A stretch of DNA of 64,000 nucleotides. Source: Owenia fusiformis. Taxonomy: Eukaryota; Annelida; Polychaeta; Sabellida; Oweniidae. The stretch covers positions 19,671,915 through 19,735,914 of the forward strand of contig CAIIXF020000001.1 in assembly GCA_903813345.2 (NCBI GenBank). The letters are read 5' to 3'. The notes beneath the pieces were generated by a model. It was not told where the DNA came from. It saw only the letters and a list, made by a program, of their open reading frames with translations, and did not search any database. Shown here in pieces: positions 34,301 through 46,300 of this stretch; positions within the stretch are counted from its first letter, which is position 1; each line of letters opens with the position of its first letter. The position numbers were made by a program, and so were the translations under genes.

Positions 34301-37300
34301 AAGGTGGCCATTTTTAAAAATGGCCGCCATTTTAAAGTATTTTACTATAACTCGAAAAGTAGTGGAGCGATTTTGTTCATATTTGGTATGTGAATACTAT
34401 AAGCATGGCACACTGTCCTATGACACTTTTGGTAGAAGGCGGCCATTTTGAAAAATGGCTGCCATTTTAACGTATTTTACTATAACTCGAAAAGTAGTGG
34501 AGCGATTTTGTTCATATTTGGTATGTGAATACTATAAGCATGGCACAAATGTCTATTTCTAATGACACTTTTGGTAGAAGGTGGCCATTTTAACATATTT
34601 TACTATAACCCGAAAAGTAGTGGAGAGATTTTGTTCATATTTGATATGTGAATACTTTAAGCATGGCACATTGTCTAATAAAACTTTTGGGAGTAGTCGG
34701 CAATTTTGAAAAATGGCCACCATTTTTATGTGTGTTATTTTACAAGTACGTGTGCGATTTTTCAAAAATTTTAGAGGTGGCTACTAAAAAGCATATTATT
34801 TCTTCTGATGACAACTTGGCTAGTGAGCAACCATTTTGAAAATGGTGGCCTTTCTGGTGTGTTGTTTTATGATATTTGCTATTCGTTTGTAAAAATGCCA
34901 GTCATTTCTGTTCGATGGGATTCGCTACGCTTTGGCATTGCCGTTGTTCTGGTTTTATTTTTGGTATTTTGAAAAGACAAGCGGTAAAATACACCCTCAA
35001 CTACTATCTATTTTATGTAACCCATTTGTACTTCTGACATTCAAATTCAATGTCAACCAACTTCAAGGTCTCAAACCATAAAATAGAATTTCAGAGATGC
35101 ATTAGAACAGAGCATATAATATAATTTCTCATCTACAGGGAAATGAGCTTCATATCGAAAGTTGTTTTATAATGAAACCTGGTTTCTGGAAATTTGCACT
35201 TAATGCCACCATTCCTTGTTTCTAGGGAAGTACATTCGCGATGAACTCAACTCGAATATAGCAACTTGCCATAAATCACAGAATAAAATTAGTTGTTGGT
35301 CCTCACAGCCTAAAATAAATAGTTGAAAATACAGATTTCATGACTATTTAGGATAGATGAACTTGACCTTAATCTTGATAAACCTTTTATTTGAAGAAGT
35401 AAAGTAATTACTAACATTACTTTTAAGGCCATTTAATAAAATATTAAGGTTCACAAACATTTTTGAGAACCGCTTTATTCGTTTCTTTTATGCTAATACT
35501 TTTGAAAATCAACACTCCTTCATTTTCAATATTAAATTATTTTTTACGGTTTTGAATTTTCAGTTTTATAAACCAGTTTTCATGTGTTTTTTTATGTTGA
35601 TACCCCCATCATCTTCAGTCAGCTACCCGAGGGTCACATTCTGTAATTGAACTATTGGAAAGGGGATGGATCATAAAGCATGAGGGTCAGAGCCAAAGTG
35701 CATTATGTATATGAAACTCTCTTTTAAAGAATTAAAATGACACCATTGGTAAAGGTATCTATAATGAACTCAGAATATGTGACATCTTCTATTGAGGTAC
35801 ATGTAGTGTTTTGACTGGATCGATTTGCTAACTCACTCCTGGCATCCTCATCTAAGAGATAAATATACAGTGGGTGTACTGTCTGGACTCAAACACATAG
35901 AAATTCACTTTCATGTACAATCACAGTCAGTAACTATTCAGTAATTATGAATAACCGAATAAACCTATGGTTTGAGAATCCAACTCAATTCGTAGTTGGC
36001 AGAAAGCAATTTGTGCGAGAATATTGGTAGTTTAGACTATTACGTACTTAATATCATTTGCGCTTCTCTAGAGGTGACATTGGGATGGGAGGGTTACTAA
36101 GCAACAAGCAAGATACAGGTTAAATAAAGCATAATGAGAATACGCAATGTTTTCCTAATGACATTTCATTTGGGTTTATACTGATAATTTGTCTCTGGTA
36201 ATTGCTAGATAGTTTTTTCCTTTTAACATATTACTTCTTACAAAGTCATTTGGGTGACTTTGAAACATAGTGTTCCTGTGTTATTAGCATATTGCTGTTA
36301 TTAGCATATTCCTGACATACTGTAGCGAAGCCCAGTATGAAAACAAGTCATTCTAATCTTTAAATCTGAAAGACTAATAGGAGCCCATGGTCCATAGTGG
36401 AAAGGATTTTATAATGATATCTAAATAAAGAATGATCAGTCAACCTGGAACAATAGCATCAGAGTAGTGAACCAGAAAAACATTTAGATGATACTGTTAT
36501 AGCAAGATTGAATGGTTGAATGAATATCTAAAAACATTACTAACCAATTCATATGACACATTCATTAGGTATGTGGGCGGGCAGCCCAAGTAATCAAATT
36601 ATGTCATCAAGCTGGCAAAAAATCATTCAACTGTTTTAACCTGATTTTTTGCTTATGTAAAAGCAGACTTGTGGCTAGATCTGGTTAGGTTTTAGGATTG
36701 CTGGGTAATTTACAAGGCGTGCATTTTGCTCTTCAAATGTGATATTTATCACATATTATGTGCCTTATTATCTGATGATATTAAAATGTTAAGATATGTA
36801 GATTACTCAATCATCTATACAAAAGATCTCTCAATCTGTGTATAGCATATGAGTGTTCAGAGTATCAATATTCAATATTAATATGTACTGAGTGACATCT
36901 CATCAATTAATCTCTGCTCTAGTTGTAGATGTACCATCTGTTTAGCAACCTATTACTGTGTTACATGATGATGTGTTGCATTCATTCATTTATTTAGCAA
37001 TTATTCAAACAACTTATTAAGTTTCCTGTTAAACACATGTTAATGTGATATATGAAGTTTTATATTATGCAATATTATATGACAGTAAATTATCATCATG
37101 GTATATCATCATTCTCTTCTACAACAATGTACCAGTTTGATCAATCACAAGAAGTTGTATGTATATTGATTGTGAGGACGCTTAAAGAACCCCATAAAGG
37201 ACCAAAAAGGACTGAAAACAACTTCCTGTGATTTTGATACCTTTGTACATAAAGAATAAGATGGTTACCATTACCATGGCTATTTCTTATTTTTCAATAA

Positions 37301-40300
37301 GAGATCTATAGTTTATCATTATAGGTTTTGTAGAAAACCATTTGTCAGATTATTTTTCAAGTTTGTACAGCTGTGTTCTCGAGCTGATTAACTTTTAGTA
37401 GTGACCATCTTGAATTGTGGCAACCATTTTGTAAGTTTCTTGATTTTTCTAGCTTATCTCAATTCCTAGTTCTAGAGCTGATCACTTTTGGATTGGCCAT
37501 CTTGAATTCTAGCGGCCATTTTTAATGGTTTTTTTCTGAATGATTTTCTTGTTATTGATTAAAGGCAGAATCAGATTGATTTAACAACAGTTTCAGTTTT
37601 ACAATATTTAGGCTCAAATCATTGCTTGTCACAGTTTGTAGTGTGATCTCATCCACATTGTTTCTTTTTAGTCCATGTTTGACTCATCCACTCTCTAATC
37701 AATGTTAATTTGTCATACAGTAAACCTTGTTGAATTCAAACTAATCTGGGAATGCCCAAAAGTGTTCAGATTGGCAGGTTCTTCACATTTCAAAATTTAG
37801 TACATTAAAAATGGGATTGAAAAAGTGTTCACATTTAGAGGTGTTCAAATGAGAGATACATCTTTACTTTTTATATGTCATTCAGTGTAATTTTATTGTT
37901 CATTAGGTTTTCTTTGCTATATTTTCACTTGATATATGACAGTTTGAGGGTTTCAATAGTCAACATTATTCCAATACTTGAGAAGTTCAGGTTTCTCTTC
38001 CTTTCACCATTTCACACGGAAAAATATTCAAAGCACTTTCAAATCCTACACTTGAGCATTGTTAAAGGTTAATTTCAATATGTTAATTTGAATGTATTTC
38101 CTGAACTCTATGTATACAGTTGAGAGTCCAAGACGTGACAGAGTCATTATTATGGTGAATACACATCCATTAGCTGAAAGCAATCTGTTGTTTGAGTAAA
38201 ATAGCAAATATCAATTTCAAATATAAACTATTGAAAGCTTGGGACAGTTAAACAAACATCTACTGGAGGTTGCCTATACAGTATACATGTTGGTATGGAG
38301 AAATCAAATCAACTCTTTGTTCAAATGTGTTTTATTAATATGACCACTATTGTCTGTACATATGTGAGCCATAATGAGGTGGGTTGGTCTGAAATAGCTC
38401 AATCTGATTGGCTCATAAATAATTGTATTGATTTCGGTATTCAACCGCAATACTGTCTGCATAGTAAGGTCGGAATGACGCAATACTAGTATGAGTCTAC
38501 CACATATATGGGTGTTGCCCAAACTCTAGATTCTGATTGGCTGACACGCAAGGACAAACCCATCCTACATGTGTTGTGACATGTTGACTTAAATGAAATT
38601 CCTGTTTCAAAGAAAGAAAAAAATATTAGAAGTTCATACAGCACTTGCCTTCCTAATGAAAATGTACAAAAGGAAAACCTAAAGGAAACTTAGCTAGTAA
38701 CATAACATTGACTGCTTCACTGAACGAACATCTAAAATACTCATATCTTATTTACAAAATAAAATAATAATCAATATTTATTGTTTATACGAGAGAGAGA
38801 TAATAATTACATAAACAAAAACAATATATCTTGTTCAAGTGAAAGTAAAGTGGAGTTTAAGTACATTGTATATTCACTGGATTTGATAGATCATACAAAA
38901 CAGTACATTAGATAACATGAAGCCGCCCTCACAGGAGCAGAACAAAGACACAATGGGATTTGACTCATCTTATGTAAGATTATTTTCTTGTATTTCATCA
39001 ATTACAAGGGCTATGAACATTCATGTTTATACCCTTTCCCTCATTCTCAAGCTTTAGATAAAGGTAAGAGTTGGTCTGGTAGCTCGAAATAACTGTAAGG
39101 GATTGATTTTGAAATTGTACTTGTTGGCTCTACTAAAGGTTTTATTTTGGAATGATAGATGCAGTAATGTCATCATGTGAATGTTTAGTAATATATGGTT
39201 CATTTTTATGAATATTTATGAGTCAGAACAAATATGGTATCATTATCATAATAAATGGATCAGTTTGGTAGGGAAGCCCTCCATATTATATCTGTCCATC
39301 CATCAGTCATTCCATCATTCTCTCATGCAATTTGTTTGCTACACTGCTACTGTTTTTGAGTATCATTTTCTGGTAATCTAACAACATTCTCCAAACACAA
39401 GCCTCCAGAACTCTTCTTTCAAGGAAGGAACGTCATGGATGATGTTGAGAGCATTGCGTTCGGAGGATGATCTAATAAATGATTGTTAACTAATACTGTA
39501 TATATGAAATTGTCTTCTTTCCTGTAATACTTGGTGCTTCTGAACTGAATCAAGTTAACCAGGATGTGAGTTTACTTGGCCTTATTGCTTCTAGGTATTT
39601 GTTAATTTTATTTGCTTATACTTTTGATTTGTTTCTAACAAAAATATTCATCAGTTTGCTGTCTTACATACATCACTGTGACAGCCTCTGTATCGTCAAA
39701 CTTTCATAAGCATCAACTGGGGAAACAGATAGGGTGAGAGGGAGGGGGTGCATATTTTTGTTCAGGGTAAAAGCTTATCTTTTTGTTTTATTGTTGAATG
39801 CCCATATTGACAATGATGATTGGTTTTAAGGGAGGGGATAAATCCATTTTACAGTAGAGTCCATGATAAGCTATAATCATGCGCTCTCCTGAAAACCTGT
39901 CCTCATATTTATATATTATACATGTAGCTTGTCTTGTTCTCTGGTTGTAACATAAACATGTCTAGAAACCAGTCCAGCAGGATGTCACAAGATATCTGGA
40001 TAAGACAGAAATCAATTTAGTGATTTCTAATATCAACTCTAATGATATCACTTCTTCCTTTATTGATATATCTGTAGACATTGGCAGCATTCCTCTTAAA
40101 TTATGATTCTGTTCAACCAGAATCAATATCATCCGAGGCCTGGTATGTTGCAATATTGTAATAGCCCTCCTTCTTTGATTTGATATACATGGTCACATTA
40201 ACCCTTGGCTCAGTTCCAAACGCCTTCCTTCCATGAAGAATATTTCCCAGAAGTCATAAAAACATTTGCCATATATTTTGTTTGAAATCATTAGATTAAG

Positions 40301-43300
40301 GTGGGCAGAGAAGGAAACATAATGACACGTGTTATTGATCACCTATATCAAAATAAGGATTCATGAGAATAACAAAGACATGTTTATAACAATACGGTGC
40401 ATTACATGCCCTGCCTGCATGCTCTACCATGCAATATCAAAGTGACCATCTATTTTGTCTTAATTACAGCACAATATCTACATTTTAGGATCGAATATGA
40501 TACGATTACATCAGGGGGGAATCCAACTGGATATTTTGCAAGAAATATAACAGAAATTTACTTCAGGAATCCCTAATTTACAATCCCCATGTTATTTAAT
40601 TCTGTTACATAACTTGGCAGATAATCCAGAGAAGTTCTGATTGACCATCTCTGTTTTCAATAGTCTGCCAGCTATCTAGATGATCTGGCAGGCTTACTTA
40701 TACTAGTATATATAATTGCACCAACTGGATAAATGATGTGATGGTATAATTGTAGATGTTTGTTTGATACACATTGATTTTTATATCCGTTGGTAATTAT
40801 TCCTATCATATCCTGTTTTCTATTGTAATAGTGTAAATACAGTATTTAAATGGAGGAAATGAAAAGAATCAAAGATTATGTACAATGATATGTTATAACC
40901 GTTTCAAATGTAGGCAGTGGATGGCAGATTACTTTCTCAGCCTCATCCCCCTATTTCCCGAACATGATAGAAAAGTGGTTATGGGGGCCGGGGGGGGGGG
41001 GGGGGGGGGGGGGGGTAATGGTGAGTATATAGTACACACATTTTTGTGCAAAATGTACTTAAAACACTTGAACCCATCCAGTTACAAAAAATATAATTGT
41101 TTGTCATGGGATATTATTACAGACTACACTAAACAACTGATATTTGAATTAAATTGTCTACTTCCCTTAGACGTGCAGGTCCTCACTAGTAAAAAACGAA
41201 TAAATAAACAAATGTCCTGTTTATGTGGAAGTAGACTAAAGTACCTCATTTACCCAACGTACAATCAAACATACTATCAATCGAGTACTATGGAGGGTAA
41301 CTGGTCAACTCGTACCCAAGACAACTCGTACCCAAGACAACTCGTACCCAAGACAACTCGTACCCAAGTATATATTTTGTTTTGAATCAAGCATTGGACT
41401 GGGAATGTGAATAGATATACATATTATAATTGTAACATACTGTTCAGAATAGTTTAAAGTTTGAAGAAAAATTTTCGGAAGAAATTGATTTAATTTTATG
41501 ACATTTTGAGCTGAGTGTCAATTTATATTGACTATTATTTTATATTAGTCACAGATTCAGGATGTTCAAGTGAAGAGACATATGTTTATAATCATTTTTC
41601 AAAATATTATATGTTTATGAGTGTTTGGAACAAGTGTCAGATCTAATGTTGTAATCATATTTATTTATATATATATTTGACAAAAAAATGTTGAGAACAA
41701 GCGCTTCAACCACTTCTTTTATTTAATAAAAAAATGCTTTACTGATCCATTGAGAAAAAATGTCGTCTAAATTCAAAAAAATATTGAGGCTTATTTGATT
41801 CACCTTATAACATGAAAGCATTACAAACTCAATTTCTTCCCTAATATGCACCCATAATACTGAAAATAAGCTTGGGTACAAGTTGTCTTGGGTACGAGTT
41901 GTCTTGGGTACGAGTTGTCTTGGGTACGAGTCGACTAGGAAGCCTATGGAGTACTATTAGGTTATTGTGACTTGTGTATTAATATGATTAACTATAATCC
42001 ATTCTGATCCTTTGATAAATATAGATACTTATCATAACAAACATTTTGGGAATTAGAGCTCCCAATAAACATTGGCGATTTGTTTGCCAGTGGGAACTTT
42101 GGATGTGTTATATCCTTTCATCTAGACTAGGGGAAGCAGGACTTATCCTAGTAAGCTGGGATTACCCATTATGGTATAATATACATTTTGTAGCATCATA
42201 CAAGAATTAAGATACCATAGCCTTTAGAGTCTCCAGAAGGATAGTACATGGTAAATCTATAATTAACCCAATGTATAATATTATATATGTTTTGTGGGGT
42301 TGTTTGTATTCCATATTTGGTTCTGAATGCGTCATCATAATTATGTATAATACCATTCATTGTTAAATGATACATTTACAAATGATATCATACAGCTAAT
42401 TTTTTTAATTTTGTATTTGGAGTTACATGTACTCTCATTTTCAGCCTCAAAGCAGTTTCTTTTAGTTAATGTTATGATTGTTGTATTTTCAGGTGGAGAT
42501 GCACCCTGTCAATGACATAAACAATCCCAATGATAAACTACTTAATCGTCAACGTCACGCTAGTCGTGCTTCAACATGCAGTCAGAGAAGTCAAAGAAGT
42601 TTGAAACGTCTCGATAGTGATGTAGAACACACTATAGATCCTGACCAGAAGGGTGTCAGTAAGCGTAAAATCAGCGTCAGTAGGCCGGAGTATCATGAAC
42701 ATCTCAAAGGCATTATGGGACAGGTGCGTCATTTGAACTGATATACCATGGCTGGTATTTTTTTGAACATGAGACAGGGCATTTTTAACAATTCATTGTT
42801 TAATAGGGTTTATTATATTTCAGTGTACTATTATGCATAATGGATCAAAATGACCCCCTTTTTCTCAAACACCCAGACAGTATAGGTGAAAACAACTATT
42901 ATGTATTTAATTCTAAAACAACAGAAATCTTAGGTAGAAATATTGAATAACATTCTAACTGAAAACATATTACTTCAGGGTATCTTGACATTAAGCTTGT
43001 AATAAACAGGGCTAATGTTTCTTCATGTTGAAACTTCCTTCAACTCATATCAGTCGCAATGCAGCCACAGCAAATGTATCAACTCTAAGTGAACCCCATT
43101 TATTTATGAAGGCCAATGGCCTTTGTGCTGTGGATGTTCGCTAGACCAACCTAGCAGGTTTAACAATAAACAAAACTCATTTTTCTTTTTTAAATGTCGT
43201 GTCTGACAGTTTCCTTTGAAAGTTATGAAATATATGTACAGTTATGTTATGTGTATGATAATTTAAACTACGTGTTATTGTAACTCATACAATGCATTTA

Positions 43301-46300
43301 CTCAATATTTCGGATGTGACAGATTTTATCAAGTTAATAACTATCATTTTGTGTCATATGTTCATACGTAAGAGTGTAAGCTATTAATTTTTTATTTACT
43401 ATCATTATTAAAAATTACCCTGAATAGTGGATTCTATACAAACATGACATGACACAGTACAGTATCAGGCCGTAGCCAGGGGGGTTTGAGACAAAAAATT
43501 ATTTCAAAATCATGCAGTTTTTCATGATTCTAAGCATTTTTCATGTGATTTTGGGCCAAATTTGTCTATGTGAACCCCCTGGAATTTTTTTGAAAAGTAA
43601 ACCCCCTTGGCAAAAACTGGCTACTGGCTTGAGTATATTTGATATTAATTTATTACTCATATTGAGTTTCAAAAAAGTTGAGGGTAAAAGTTTAATTGAC
43701 AACAATCAGTTTTCATTGATGATTGAGGTAGATATGAATCTTGGTGCATGTGTTGTAGACATGAAAATAGTTCATCATAACAACTCTCCATGAATTGCTG
43801 TTGTTTTTTTCGTCAATCCGTTCATTTCATTTGAAGTTTGGAGGGAAGGGGGCAAACTCTGTCTGCCTTTTTTCACAAATATTTCATGTATGTTTCTACA
43901 GGAAAAGATGTTTTTCTGCCTGCTGGGGGCTTTCAGAGTTTCAGTGCCAGGGGGAGGGGGGGGGGAGTCAATCTGACACCAGTGATTAGGCTGCCAGGTA
44001 GCATTCTAGTCTAACAAAGTCCCCCCCCCTTCACATTCTCCAGTCAGGGCAGTTTTGCTCTGGAAATTGGGAGAATCAGTGGATGGTTTCCATTCCATGT
44101 TTGTCTTATTAGATATTTGAACATAACTTCTTTTGTATAAGCATGGGCATTTCAACTGTTGAAAGCCCATATATGGTATAAGTTACTGAAAAAAGCTTTT
44201 AGACAAGGTTGTCTTTTTCCCAAGTCTTTCTACCTCCCGAAGAACACACCCGACAATCACTTAAAACGAATATCGGAGCGGTATGATTTCTTCCCTAAGT
44301 TACACACAGGCCTGTCAACTGTCCCGCAATTTGCGTATTTGTCACGCATTTGCTGAAGAATTTGAAGTCATGCCAGTTATTTTTGCGTGACAGAAAATGT
44401 CACGCAAATACCCATTTTACCTGGTAATTGTCAAGCAAAAATATTTCTGTAGAAAAATTTCTAAAAAAGATTGTCTATACTACAGCAAAAATACGAACGG
44501 CGGAAAAAAAATGTACGCATTTCGTTTGGACTTTTCACGTGAATTACGTATATGTCATGCATTCTGTTCGAAATGTTTGAAACGCGAGCGTAGCGAGCGC
44601 GAAAAATTTGAGGTGTTCAAAATTTGGCAAGATGTAATAAAATTTAAACCAAGGTGTTCAAAATTTGGCAAGATGTAATAAAATTTAAACCAAGGTGTTC
44701 AAAATTTGGATCAAGGTGTTCAGATTTGGACCAAGGTGTCCATATTTTGAGGGGAGGTGTTCAACATTTCCAAGTCACTCATGTTAGGTGTTCCCAAGTT
44801 GACAGGCCTGTACACATTGGGCAAGGTTAGAAAAACACAAAAAGAAGAACACACTTAAACAAAATATCAATCAGTAAAGCTTACAATGAAAACAAATGTT
44901 ATACTAATATAGCATCCCATATTTTCAATATGCAACTCTGCAGATGAAGCCAGTAGGAATTGAGGTATATAATTATTCATAATGGCTCATATATAATCTC
45001 CACCCGAATGCAACCATAATGCCCTGGATATCTGAAGAATTCATATTTGCTGTTCAGATCCATCATGATAAATCAAGCCATCATCCTCTGGTGAAACAAA
45101 AAGATGCTATGATTATCAGAATGGTTCAGATCATGATGACCCCACTTTGTTTCCAATTACATCATATATCATTTAATAAAAGTAATTCTGATTCTACAGG
45201 GTGTCAAATAAATATGTTCTCCTCCCTCAACTTAAACATCCACAAAATGTTACATACAGTTGGGGACAAAAATAAATGACAGGTCGATTTTCGATCACCA
45301 TTTCCTAATTATGGTGGTCTGAAAGCCCATAATTTCCAATATTGTCTAGATACATATCCCTTAAAATTTGTATATTTTACATTTTGTATAATCTCATCCA
45401 CTGATCTATGGCCTCTTGTAAATTCTCTTATTTTTAACATGGGAAATTCTCACTTCAGCAAATCCACCTGTCATTTATTTATGTCCCCAACTGTACCTGT
45501 TTTGTCTGTATGATATTTGAATTGTTCTTTAGCACATTAAAACTAGGCTTCATGTAGCAACTCTACAATAGGTTTCAAATGACTAGCTCAGCTTTGTGCA
45601 CTTTTATGCATAAAAGTTCATAGTCTTGAAATCAAGGGGGAGAACATATTTATTTGACACCCTGAATATATCCAAAATGCCTATGACTTATAACGATCTA
45701 CTGTAACAAGCTTGAAAAATACTCACATAGTAAGTGAATCAATTGGCTTTTTAAAAGCAAGTCAAGAAATACATATGAGATATCCTTTTTAATTTATAAT
45801 CATACCGCTCATAATTTTCGAAGTTTCCTCAAGTTTTAGAAAACAACATTTCTTATCTATTTAAGTCTATTGATGGTGTAAGTCATAGATCGCTTTGAAT
45901 TAGGATCAGAATTACAGAGACTGTCAATTTTAAGTCGTTTGAAGAGACTTGTCACTTTTTGAGTTGCTTAAAAAATTATTTGAAGTCAGCATCGAGACCA
46001 GTATACATGTCATCCAAACACTTTTGCATGATCAGCAGAGCAGATTGACCTTTTCTCTAGTTCCAAGCCATTATTTATTAATTTGATTTGACATTTTAAT
46101 GTTTTTTTGTGAGGCATACACATCCAAGGTATAATTTCAAAGGGTTGATTGTTCTTTAATTATGTGACAAAAATAATAACTAGAACCTTTTTCCACAAAA
46201 TAAAAACTTTGGATGGATATGGTTTAAAAAAGATTTGAGATTGGTCTTTAAAAAGAGGAGAAACATTTACACCCTACCCCTCCCCCCATTTAAAGGGTAG

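Larger units (their letters stand above)
33395..34960 (+). mobile_element. non-autonomous element, copy B of the (CGTC)n-headed, ATGGC(G/C)GCC-rich family
   Basis: The left end TATCCCATCGAACGAAGTTC and right end CTGTTCGATGGGATTC are inverted at TCCCATCGAAC. A (CGTC/CGTA)n tract fills 33438-33536 and is followed by GGGCAATAACTCAAATACC. Many ATGGCGGCCATTTT-type motifs follow, plus an internal tandem array (34250-34760). The same left end, head, AACTCAAATACC block and right end are seen in copy A at 5635-6325. There is no transposase. Exact boundaries are uncertain. Confidence 0.75.
25376..42492 (+). other. SLC2A: long 5' intron(s) of the GLUT-like gene, repeat-rich
   Basis: About 17 kb with no second gene recognised. 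It hosts paired 305-bp elements (26818, 28245), (CAAA)n tracts, a 250-bp direct duplication (29073/29485), an hAT-like element (30336-30981), dispersed repeats (32219, 32765), a long (CGTC)n-headed element (33395-34960), a CAGTAAACCTTG element (37718) and a fold-back element (41292-41948). The second candidate first exon lies at 28679. Confidence 0.75.

Noticed and set aside
38951-38971. Third possible first exon of the GLUT-like gene (MGFDSSY before GTAAGA)
   Set aside because: Phase would fit, but it is only seven codons with a weaker context; such ATG-to-GTAAG strings are expected by chance in this much DNA.
40885-41385. 166-codon open frame with a poly-Gly run
   Set aside because: It crosses a 26-G homopolymer and then the 16-bp fold-back array; no domain or splice support.
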